A DNA stretch of 11,620 bases from JAMXLO01 sp041487355. GTDB lineage: Bacteria; Pseudomonadota; Alphaproteobacteria; Acetobacterales; Acetobacteraceae. Every line of letters starts with the position of its first letter. The stretch's first letter is position 1. The notes beneath the pieces were generated by a model. That model did not search any database. It was not told the DNA's origin and saw only the letters and a program-made list of their open reading frames with translations. The position numbers and the translations under genes are program-made. Positions 4,801-11,359 of this stretch are shown piece by piece. Location of the stretch: positions 1 to 11,620 of the forward strand of contig JBGPND010000168.1 in NCBI GenBank assembly GCA_041487355.1, written 5' to 3'.

Positions 4801-5859
4801 CTACACCGCCTCGAGTGGCGCGTGCAGCCGCGTGCCCTTGCAGATGATGCCGCCACGGTTGCCGACCTCCACGCTGCCGTAGCGTTCGGCATACGCCGGC
4901 GGCAATGGACGGGCGCCCGGCGCGGCAAGCCATAGCCGGAGCAAATGGCGCTTGCGCTCCGGCTCCGGCCAGTCCTCGAAGGCGGTGCGGTCGTGCAGCA
5001 CCGTGTGGTTGTGCACGAACTGCATGTCGCCCGGGCGAAATTCCATGTCGAGCCGCAGTTCGGCGTCCTCGGCGAGCGCATCGAAATAGTCGAGCGCCGC
5101 GATATCCTCGGCGCTCAGCCGCGGCGCTTCGGGGAACCGTTGCGACGAACGGACGTAGTGCGGCGCGTAGATCGCCGACAGAAAGCCACGGTGGTCGTTG
5201 TATACCGGTGTCTCGAACCAGGGACGCTTGCCTTCCGGCACCTCGCCGCGCCGGTCGGTCGGCATCGGTTGGAACAGGCGCCACGCCAGGTCGGGACGCC
5301 GCGTCGCCATGACATTGTAGATCGTCATGGAGCTCACCAGCGACGACAGCCCGCCCGACTTCGCCGTCTTCAGGCAGAGCAGGGCGACGATGTCGCACGA
5401 GTCGGTGTGGAAGTTCTGCCGCTCGGTGGTCTGGTAGATCCGCACGTTCGGATCCTTCGACGACAGGCCGAGATCGCGCACATGCCCGAGCACGTGGCCC
5501 TTGGCATTCTGTGACCGCGCATTGCCGAAATACGTGCCGATGCCCCAATAGGCGGTGGCGCTTTCGGCGATCGGCCGGCCCTCGACCGGCAATCCGCGGA
5601 TCAGCACGAAGCCCCTGCCGTTCAGCACCTCCTCGCGCAGCCTGTCCATGACGGGACCAAGGGTCGGCAACCGGAAGTCGGCACGCCTGATCTCCGCAAT
5701 GTCGAGGCCACGGGCGCGAATGTCGGCAGTCGCCGTCCCGATTTCGGCGATCTCCGCAGCCGACAGCCGATGGATCCATTCCTCTGGTCGCTTCGCCAGA
5801 TCGGCGCCGATCCATGCCGACGGGCCTTCGATCCGCGGCCGGAGCGTGTCCTGCTTCAT
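4801..5859 (-). CDS. TauD/TfdA-family Fe(II)/2-oxoglutarate-dependent dioxygenase (first)
   Basis: 352 residues from ATG 5859, preceded by GGAGG five bases upstream; a TTG just before it (5862) is a poorer choice. The facial-triad pattern is visible: H151-x-D153 in NFHTDSCD, and distal His289 in HNHTVLHDRTAFED. R304-HLL-R308 fits the 2-oxoglutarate-binding arginine region of TauD. An upstream segment GRGFVLIRGLP (81-91) is also typical. The enzyme should hydroxylate or cleave a small acidic or amine substrate while decarboxylating 2-oxoglutarate. It diverges from E. coli TauD and is longer at the N-terminus, so taurine is not implied. It lies 18 bases after the second dioxygenase gene on the same strand, making a two-gene operon that converges on the CoA-transferase. 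Confidence 0.9.
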   Translation of the reverse strand: MKQDTLRPRIEGPSAWIGADLAKRPEEWIHRLSAAEIAEIGTATADIRARGLDIAEIRRADFRLPTLGPVMDRLREEVLNGRGFVLIRGLPVEGRPIAESATAYWGIGTYFGNARSQNAKGHVLGHVRDLGLSSKDPNVRIYQTTERQNFHTDSCDIVALLCLKTAKSGGLSSLVSSMTIYNVMATRRPDLAWRLFQPMPTDRRGEVPEGKRPWFETPVYNDHRGFLSAIYAPHYVRSSQRFPEAPRLSAEDIAALDYFDALAEDAELRLDMEFRPGDMQFVHNHTVLHDRTAFEDWPEPERKRHLLRLWLAAPGARPLPPAYAERYGSVEVGNRGGIICKGTRLHAPLEAV

Positions 5860-5877
5860 CAACGCCTCCGTGTAATC

Positions 5878-6765
5878 TCAGACCGGTCTGTCGCCACAGA
5901 TCTGCGTGCGGTGCATCACCCGGCGATAGCTGTCATCGAAGTCGTCGCGCCGGTGCAGGACGCAACGATTGTCCCAGACCACCACATCGCCCTCGCGCCA
6001 CACCTGGGTCCAGCAGAGCGCCGGCTGCGTTGCGTGCGCCCAGAGCTGATCGAGCAGCGCTTCGCTGTCGGCGAGCGGCAGGCCGACCACATAGGCGGCA
6101 CGCCGGCGGCCGAGGAACAGGCATTTTCGACGTGTCACCGGATGCGTGCGCACGATCGGATGCCGCGCGCCGACCGTCTGGGACGGGTCGGCAACGTCGG
6201 TGAAGCCGCGGCGCAACTCGCCGACGCTGTTGCGCGACGCGTCGTGAATGCAGATGAGGCCGACGATAAGCTGCTTCGTCGCGTCGTCCAGCGTCTCATA
6301 CGCCGCATACATGTTGGCGAACGACGTGTTGCCCCCCTCGGGCGGCACCTCGATGCCGTAGAGCACGCTCGCCATCGGCGGAACGTCGTTGTACGACATG
6401 TCGGTGTGCCAGTGCGCCTCGTAGTTGCCGAGCCCGCCGACCGGCTTTCCGTCGACCTTCACGTTCGAGATGATGTTGACGTAGTCGCGAGCCTCCGGCG
6501 CGATGGATAGGCGCGGATCATCATTCGCCAGCACGTTGGCGGTACGGATCGGCACGCGGTCGAGCTGTCCGAACCGACGGCTGAAGTCCATCAGTTCGCG
6601 GTCGGTGAGACTCTGGCCGCGGAAGCGCAGCACGAGGTGATCGTGCCAGGCTCGTTCGATCGCGGCGAAACTCGCATCGTCGAGCGCTGCCAGGTTCACG
6701 CCAGCCACATCGGCGCCGATCGTCGGTCCGAGCGGACGGACTTCAAGCCGGATGTTGTCGGACAT
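5878..6765 (-). CDS. TauD/TfdA-family Fe(II)/2-oxoglutarate-dependent dioxygenase (second, upstream)
   Basis: 295 residues, close to the E. coli TauD size. It opens with EVRPLGPTIGADVAGVNLA, the standard TauD/TfdA start. Metal ligands are H120-x-D122 (HWHTDMSY) and H271 (NRCVLHRRDDF). R282-VMH-R286 matches the TauD arginine pair that holds 2-oxoglutarate. ATG 6765 has a strong AGGAGG Shine-Dalgarno a few bases upstream. It is clearly a different subfamily from the downstream dioxygenase, so this is an acquired pairing rather than a recent tandem duplication. Two oxygenases in series suggest successive oxidation of one substrate, or two related substrates. A Crp/Fnr-type regulator gene ends 60 bases upstream on the same strand and could be co-transcribed or could control this operon. 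Confidence 0.92.
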   Translation of the reverse strand: MSDNIRLEVRPLGPTIGADVAGVNLAALDDASFAAIERAWHDHLVLRFRGQSLTDRELMDFSRRFGQLDRVPIRTANVLANDDPRLSIAPEARDYVNIISNVKVDGKPVGGLGNYEAHWHTDMSYNDVPPMASVLYGIEVPPEGGNTSFANMYAAYETLDDATKQLIVGLICIHDASRNSVGELRRGFTDVADPSQTVGARHPIVRTHPVTRRKCLFLGRRRAAYVVGLPLADSEALLDQLWAHATQPALCWTQVWREGDVVVWDNRCVLHRRDDFDDSYRRVMHRTQICGDRPV

Positions 6766-6775
6766 CGCTCCTCCT

Positions 6776-6785
6776 GAACCGGTTC
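6776..6785. promoter_or_regulatory. Short perfect palindrome in the dioxygenase operon leader
   Basis: GAACCGGTTC is a perfect 10-base palindrome immediately upstream of the AGGAGG Shine-Dalgarno of the dioxygenase operon. It could be an operator half or chance; its position in the 60-base gap is the only support. Confidence 0.25.
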
Positions 6786-6825
6786 GCCCGGATGCTGGGC
6801 CGCCAGGATCATGCCACGGTGCGCC

Positions 6826-7410
6826 TCATGCAAGACGGACCTGGCGCCCCTCGATCCGGATGCGCCCCGCCCGTCGCATCGCCGACAGAGCGCGATAGGT
6901 GGCCTCCCGCGTCAGGCCGATCTCCTCCGCGACCTGAATCCAGGTGCGATCGAGTTCGACGCTGGGCGGGTTGCCACGAGCCTTGAGGCGGAGCCACGCC
7001 AGCAGCCGCTGATCCGCGGCGCGTATGTTGCGAATTTCCAGCCGGGCCCGCAGGTCTCGCACCTGGCCCGCCATCACACGCGCTAGCTTCAGCACCTCCG
7101 CGGCGTCGCGCTGCACATCCCGCAGCAGATCGCGCTTGCGGATCACGGTAACCCGCGAGGGCGCCTGGGCGATGGCATCACAGTGGTACACATCGGCGAA
7201 CAGGGCTGCTTCGGCAAACGTCTCGCCGGGCCTCGCCACATGCATCACGACCGAGGCGCCGTCTTCCGTGTGGCGCAGCAAGTGTACCCGGCCGCTCTCC
7301 AGACGAAAGATTGCCGCGGCCGGGTCGCCCTGACGGAACAGCACCTCGCTCGCTTCGAGGCGGCGAAGGCGCGCCCTGGCGTTCGGCTGCTGGCCTGGAT
7401 CGGCGTTCAT
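6826..7410 (-). CDS. Crp/Fnr-family transcriptional regulator
   Basis: 194 residues, shorter than the usual 210-250. Residues 15-100 form the cyclic-nucleotide-binding-like beta-barrel: ASEVLFRQGDPAAAIFRLESGRVHLL, then the PGETFAEAALF loop at 61-71, which resembles the phosphate-binding cassette. The dimerisation helix follows at about 100-135. The winged HTH lies at 150-194, with recognition helix TREATYRALSAMRR (167-180). Arg168, Glu169 and Arg173 match the R-E-x-x-x-R of CRP that reads TGA half-sites. Only one cysteine (C77) is present, so it is not an FNR-type [4Fe-4S] sensor; the ligand could be a nucleotide, heme or nothing. It starts at ATG 7410, nine bases from a strong palindrome with an Fnr-like core, and is divergent from the Met/His-rich gene. 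Confidence 0.9.
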   Translation of the reverse strand: MNADPGQQPNARARLRRLEASEVLFRQGDPAAAIFRLESGRVHLLRHTEDGASVVMHVARPGETFAEAALFADVYHCDAIAQAPSRVTVIRKRDLLRDVQRDAAEVLKLARVMAGQVRDLRARLEIRNIRAADQRLLAWLRLKARGNPPSVELDRTWIQVAEEIGLTREATYRALSAMRRAGRIRIEGRQVRLA

Positions 7411-7418
7411 TCCGCGTT

Positions 7419-7446
7419 ACCCCGTATGATCGAGATCATATGGGGT
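7419..7446. promoter_or_regulatory. 28-bp near-perfect palindrome, Crp/Fnr-type operator
   Basis: Arms ACCCC (7419-7423) and TATGATC (7425-7431) mirror GATCATA (7434-7440) and GGGGT (7442-7446). Only one base pair (G7424/T7441) and the central GA break the symmetry. The core TGAT-N4-ATCA (7427-7438) is the Fnr/Crp-type motif, lacking only the outer T/A pair of TTGAT-N4-ATCAA. It lies between the divergent regulator and Met/His-rich genes. Its centre (7432.5) is about 42 bases from the start expected from TAGTAT at 7463-7468, the class II activator position, and it also covers the region just before the regulator's own start codon. Confidence 0.75.
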
Positions 7447-7462
7447 GGTGCCGCCCTCGGCC

Positions 7463-7468
7463 TAGTAT
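7463..7468 (+). promoter_or_regulatory. Predicted -10 element of the Met/His-rich gene
   Basis: TAGTAT matches four of six -10 positions. No good -35 is present; instead the Crp/Fnr-type palindrome occupies that region, as at activator-dependent class II promoters. The expected start is near 7474-7475, giving a leader of about 23 bases with AAGGAGG. Confidence 0.5.
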
Positions 7469-7497
7469 CGCGTCGATATCCCGCAAGGAGGTCAGCT

Positions 7498-8112
7498 ATG
7501 AGGTGGGTAATCCTGACAGTGCTCGCGGTATCGCTGGCGGGTACTGCGGCGTCCGGGCAGAGCATCGACCACCGAGCGCAGATGCAGCAGATGCACGAGA
7601 ACATGCCGATGCATGACCGGATGCAGGGGGCCATGCCGATGCACCGGAACGGCATGCCCGCCTCGACCGGCGCGCTGCCGACGCTGCCGGGCCAGGACGC
7701 GTTCGGTGCGGTGCAGGAAATCGTCGGCATCCTGCAAGCCGATCCCGCTACCGACTGGTCGAAAGTGAACCTCGACGCACTGCGCGAGCACCTGATCGAC
7801 ATGAACGAGGTCGCGATGCACGCCGCCGCAGCCGTCGAGCGCATCGATGGCGGCATCCGCATCGCCGTTACCGGCACTGGTCGGACCCTGGTGGCCATCC
7901 AGCGCATGCTGCCGGAACACGCACGAGAGATGAATGGCAAGAGCGGCTGGGTCATGCAAGCGGAACCGCGGCCGGATGGCATGACGCTCACCGTCACCGC
8001 CGCCGATCCGAAACAGACGACAATCATCCGCGGCCTGGGCTTCATCGGCGTGATGGCGAGCGGCGCTCACCACCAGATGCATCATCTCATGATGGCGAAA
8101 GGCGAGATGTAG
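7498..8112 (+). CDS. Exported Met/His-rich protein, putative periplasmic metal-binding
   Basis: 204 residues from ATG 7498, preceded by a strong AAGGAGG. Residues 1-20 form a signal peptide (RWVILTVLAVSLAGTAASG), so the mature protein is predicted periplasmic. Residues 29-53 are Met/His-rich with two MPMH motifs (36-39, 46-49) and spaced MH pairs, and the C-terminus repeats the theme (HHQMHHLMMAKGEM). Such clusters are typical Cu(I)/Ag(I) ligands, as in CopC/PcoE/CusF-like proteins. The middle (about 68-185) is a folded domain I do not recognise: a helical part LDALREHLIDMNEVAMHAA and strands GIRIAVTGTGRT and GMTLTVTAAD. Its upstream operator implies control by the divergent regulator. Function is inferred as metal buffering or a metal-linked sensor. 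The 3' end overlaps the convergent ATPase gene by 26 bases. Confidence 0.7.
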   Translation: MRWVILTVLAVSLAGTAASGQSIDHRAQMQQMHENMPMHDRMQGAMPMHRNGMPASTGALPTLPGQDAFGAVQEIVGILQADPATDWSKVNLDALREHLIDMNEVAMHAAAAVERIDGGIRIAVTGTGRTLVAIQRMLPEHAREMNGKSGWVMQAEPRPDGMTLTVTAADPKQTTIIRGLGFIGVMASGAHHQMHHLMMAKGEM

Positions 8113-8842
8113 TCGCGTTGTCGGCAGTTGAATCCGCTGCGTAGGGCGCCTCCGCCTCGATCCGTCCGTCGCGCAACCGGACCAGGCGATCGAAGTGGCC
8201 GAAGATCTTTTCGTCGTGCGTGACGACGAGGATCGCTGCTTCATGGTCAGTGGCGACCCGGCGCAGCAGGTCCATCACCACCGCAGCCCGCTGCGAGTCG
8301 AGCGCGGCGGTTGGCTCGTCGGCGAGGATGATGCGCGGACTGTTGGCGAGCGCCCGGGCGATCGCCACGCGCTGCGCCTCGCCGCCGGAAAGCTGCCCAG
8401 GCATTGCGTGTCTTCGATGGCCGACATCGAGATAATCGAGTAGCGCGGCTGTCCGTTGGCGGGCGAGGCGCGCCGGTGTGCCGAACAGTTCCATCGCCTC
8501 GACGACGTTCTCCGTGCTGTCGAGGAACGGCAGCAGGTTGTGGAACTGGAAGATGAAGCCGATCTTCTCCAGCCGCAGCCGGCGCAGATCGCGACGCAGC
8601 CAGCCACCGTCGTAGACCGGCTCGCCGTCCAACCGCATCCATCCGGCGGACGGCTCGGTGATGCAGCCCACCACATTGAGCAGGGTGCTCTTGCCGGAGC
8701 CGCTTGGGCCGAGTAGGCCGACAATCTCGCCTGCACGCACATCGAGGTCGATATCGACCAGCGCATCGACCCGCGTCGGCCCGCTGCCGAAGTGCTTGCT
8801 GATCCGGTGCAGCTCGACCCGAAGCGGCAGCTCCGACGGCAT
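8087..8842 (-). CDS. ABC transporter ATPase (MacB/LolD/DevA-like)
   Basis: 251 residues from ATG 8842, four bases after the permease stop; an in-frame ATG at 8872 would overlap the permease and is less likely. All ATPase motifs are present: Walker A GPSGSGKS (45-52), Q-loop Gln99, signature LSGGEAQR (151-158), Walker B IILADE (171-176) and switch His209. The IGFIFQFHNLLPFLDSTENV block is typical of the MacB/LolD/FtsE branch, whose members drive mechanotransmission or export through FtsX-like permeases. It is the last gene of a three-gene exporter operon (adaptor, permease, ATPase). Its C-terminal codons overlap the 3' end of the convergent Met/His-rich gene by 26 bases. Confidence 0.93.
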   Translation of the reverse strand: MPSELPLRVELHRISKHFGSGPTRVDALVDIDLDVRAGEIVGLLGPSGSGKSTLLNVVGCITEPSAGWMRLDGEPVYDGGWLRRDLRRLRLEKIGFIFQFHNLLPFLDSTENVVEAMELFGTPARLARQRTAALLDYLDVGHRRHAMPGQLSGGEAQRVAIARALANSPRIILADEPTAALDSQRAAVVMDLLRRVATDHEAAILVVTHDEKIFGHFDRLVRLRDGRIEAEAPYAADSTADNATTSRLSPS

Positions 8843-8846
8843 GGCG

Positions 8847-9986
8847 CTAGCCCGCCAGCGCCTTGATCGCATCCACCTTCAGCGCAGTGCGCACGCCGAG
8901 GACGGAGGCGAGCAGGCAGACGACCAGCACCACGGCGAACACCACGCCGACGTCGCGCGGTTCAAGCATCACGCGGCGAGGGAAGTGGTCCTTGACGGCG
9001 ACGATCAGTCCGAGGCCGAACAGGAAGGCCGCGACGCCGAGCACCATTGCCTGCTGCAGGATCAGCCCGACGATCACGCGGTCCGGCGCGCCGATCAGCT
9101 TCAGCGTCGCGATCGCGCGCAGCTTGTCCATGGTCAGCGTGTAGATGATCAGTGCCAGGATCACCGCCGAAACGGTGATCAGGATCGCCATGAACATGCC
9201 AAGCTGGCGCTGCATCTTGTCGATGACGAACTCGGTCAGGAAGCTTTCCTGCTCCACTTGGGACACCGCCGCCAGATGCTTCCAGCGCTCGATCTCGGCG
9301 GCGACCGTGGCAGCGGCTACGCCAGGTGCAAGTCGGACCAATACCGCGTTGATGTCGCCGGTCTGTGGCGGCGGCCGCCCGGCGGCCTGCTCGCGCCGCT
9401 CCAGCGCCGGCGGCAGGGCGAACTGCAGCGACTGCGCATCGGGCAGCGTGACCCAGGCCACCGGGTCGCCTGACGAGGTCACCATGCTGCTTGTCAGGCC
9501 CACAACGGTGTACGGCTGACGCAACGGACCCAGCGGAACCTGCTGGCCGAGTGTCAGGCCGGAGGAGACATCGGCCACAACCTGAAAGTGGCTCGCGGTG
9601 ATGTCGGCACCGGCGGCCAACCGTTGCGGGCCGCCAGGCCGACCCGGCTCGTAGCCCTGGATGAACATGCGCAGCGGCTTGCCGTCCGCCACGGTCTGCA
9701 CCGTTTGGAACGTCACCGCGCCGGTTGCCGCCACGCCAGGGATGCGGCGCACCAGGTCGCGCGTATCGCGTGGTATGCGCGACGGTTCAGCGAACGGCCC
9801 GTGTGTGCGTGGCTGCACGACCCAAAGATCGGGACTGGCCGCGCGCGGCAGACGGAGGGCATCGTCGAGGGCGCCCTCGTAGATGCCGGTCATCGAGATG
9901 ACCACGCCGAACAACAGGCCGAGACCGAGCGCAGTCAGCGCGAAGCGCAGCGAATTGTGCCGTACGTCGCGCAGCGCAAGGTTCAT
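8847..9986 (-). CDS. FtsX/DevC-like ABC transporter permease
   Basis: 379 residues. There is one membrane segment near the N-terminus (about 15-37, LRFALTALGLGLLFGVVISM), then a large periplasmic domain (about 40-260), and three C-terminal segments: about 266-290 (MFMAILITVSAVILALIIYTL), about 305-335, and about 345-367. This is the MacB/DevC topology. ITVSAVILALIIYTLTMDKLRAIATLKLIGAP is the hallmark FtsX cytoplasmic coupling region. The start ATG 9986 overlaps the adaptor stop as ATGA, indicating tight coupling. With the adaptor and ATPase it should move a lipid, siderophore, peptide or toxic compound from periplasm or membrane outward. No outer-membrane TolC gene lies in the window. Confidence 0.92.
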   Translation of the reverse strand: MNLALRDVRHNSLRFALTALGLGLLFGVVISMTGIYEGALDDALRLPRAASPDLWVVQPRTHGPFAEPSRIPRDTRDLVRRIPGVAATGAVTFQTVQTVADGKPLRMFIQGYEPGRPGGPQRLAAGADITASHFQVVADVSSGLTLGQQVPLGPLRQPYTVVGLTSSMVTSSGDPVAWVTLPDAQSLQFALPPALERREQAAGRPPPQTGDINAVLVRLAPGVAAATVAAEIERWKHLAAVSQVEQESFLTEFVIDKMQRQLGMFMAILITVSAVILALIIYTLTMDKLRAIATLKLIGAPDRVIVGLILQQAMVLGVAAFLFGLGLIVAVKDHFPRRVMLEPRDVGVVFAVVLVVCLLASVLGVRTALKVDAIKALAG

Positions 9987-11242
9987 TTCGACGCCGTCTC
10001 CGCAATCACCGCAGCACGCCCGACGCGTACCCCCGAGGCCGGCGAGACCACGACCTGGGTGCCCTCCGGCAGCCGGTCGATGATCGGCAGCCGCCCATCG
10101 AGCAACGGGGCACCGACTGTCACATCGCGTCGCGCAAGCCTTGCGTCCTCGATCGTCCAGACCGTGCCGTGGCCATCGCGGAGCCCGCTTACCGCGGTCT
10201 GCGGGACAAGCACCGCGCGGTCGAGGCTGCCGGTCGTGATCACGACCTCCGCCTGCTCAGCCAGATGGATATCCCGCGGAATGTTGTCGAAGGCGACTTC
10301 GACCAGCCTCTCCTCGTTGACCGCATCGCTCTGGATCTCGATCCGCGCCACATGGCCGGGATAGTGCCGGCCTGGCTCGGAGCGCAGCGTGATCTCCGCG
10401 GGCTGGCCCAGCGCGATACCACCGGCCAGGCGCTCGTCCACGTAGCCAAGCACCCAGATGGTCGCCGGATCAATCAGCGTGAATACCACCTGTCCCGGCA
10501 ATGGCATGGCGCCGAGCTGGAGGTTGCGGGCCACGACCAGCGCATCGTACGGCGCGCGCAGCGTGTAGTTGTCGAGCGTTGCCTGCGCGTACGTCACCTG
10601 CGCCTCGGCGGCAGTCAGGGCCGCTTCGGCGACATCGACCCCAGCGCGTGCGATGCCCAGATTGGCCACGGCAGTCAGCTCGGCCGTCCTGGTGGTCTGG
10701 GCCTCCTCCACCGAGGCATGGCCGCTTTTCGCCAGTTCGCTACGGCGCCCCGCCACCGCGGTCGCGTTCGCCCGGTTGGCCTCGCCCGCCGCCACGTCGG
10801 CATGCGCCTTGACCAGGCTCGCCCGGGCCTGGAGCACACCCGCGTTGGCCTGGCCGAGCTGTGCCGCAACCTCGCGTGCATCGAGCCGGGCCAGTACGCT
10901 ACCGGCTGACACGCGGTCGCCGGAATCAGCGTTCAGGGCGACCAGCACGCCGGCCACCTTGAAGCCGACATTGGACTGCACGCGCGCGCCAACGGTGCCG
11001 AGGCCGAACACCTGCACCGGCACGTCGGTGCCGACAGAAGCGACCTCCACCGTCACAGGACGCAAGAGGACACGCCAGCCGACGAACCCGGCCAGTGCGG
11101 CAAGCAATGCGATCAGCGCCGCCAGGGCGAGCGCCCGGCGCGATGGCCCCGAGGGTGGCTGTGCACCATGCGCAGTCGGTATCCGCACCGGGATCGGCAT
11201 CTCGATGCGTGGGCGGGGCTCTTCGAGACGCATCACCGCCAT
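9983..11242 (-). CDS. HlyD/MacA-type membrane fusion (periplasmic adaptor) protein
   Basis: 419 residues. A cytoplasmic N-terminus (1-35, Pro-rich) precedes one transmembrane anchor (about 37-57, ALALAALIALLAALAGFVGW). A lipoyl half-motif follows (GFKVAGVLVALNADSGDRVSAGSVLARLD, 93-121), then a long Ala-rich helical hairpin (about 122-230), the second lipoyl half with TLRAPYDALVV, and beta-barrel and membrane-proximal domains to the end. There is no lipobox, so it is anchored by the helix. Start ATG 11242 has GGAGGT upstream. It opens the exporter operon and links the FtsX-like permease to an outer-membrane channel encoded elsewhere. An Fnr-type box lies about 60 bases upstream, shared with the divergent P-type ATPase. 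Confidence 0.92.
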   Translation of the reverse strand: MAVMRLEEPRPRIEMPIPVRIPTAHGAQPPSGPSRRALALAALIALLAALAGFVGWRVLLRPVTVEVASVGTDVPVQVFGLGTVGARVQSNVGFKVAGVLVALNADSGDRVSAGSVLARLDAREVAAQLGQANAGVLQARASLVKAHADVAAGEANRANATAVAGRRSELAKSGHASVEEAQTTRTAELTAVANLGIARAGVDVAEAALTAAEAQVTYAQATLDNYTLRAPYDALVVARNLQLGAMPLPGQVVFTLIDPATIWVLGYVDERLAGGIALGQPAEITLRSEPGRHYPGHVARIEIQSDAVNEERLVEVAFDNIPRDIHLAEQAEVVITTGSLDRAVLVPQTAVSGLRDGHGTVWTIEDARLARRDVTVGAPLLDGRLPIIDRLPEGTQVVVSPASGVRVGRAAVIAETASK

Positions 11243-11300
11243 GTCGGCCTACCTCCACAACCGGCAGCACGCATCTGGGACCTGCGCGCCACTGCGCGCA

Positions 11301-11314
11301 TTGAGATAGATCAA
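11301..11314. promoter_or_regulatory. FNR/ANR-type box between the exporter operon and the P-type ATPase
   Basis: TTGAG-ATAG-ATCAA matches the FNR consensus TTGAT-N4-ATCAA at nine of ten positions. It is followed by GG, as often seen in such boxes. Its centre (11307.5) is 65 bases from the adaptor start and 52 bases from the ATPase start, so it could serve either promoter. No good -35 is visible on either side, and the best -10 match is poor (GACAGT, 11337-11342, for the ATPase). Confidence 0.6.
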
Positions 11315-11359
11315 GGCGCAATCCGGCCCGTCGACCGACAGTGCCGGCAGGACGCCATC

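Noticed and set aside
4577..5815. Long minus-strand open frame overlapping the first dioxygenase in another frame
   Set aside because: Arg/Ala-rich product without motifs; the dioxygenase in the neighbouring frame has the full catalytic set.
5770..6510. Plus-strand open frame opposite the dioxygenases
   Set aside because: Shadow of the TauD-type genes; no Shine-Dalgarno and no recognisable domain.
9588..10364. Plus-strand open frame over the permease/adaptor junction
   Set aside because: Antisense to two well-supported genes; biased composition and no motifs.
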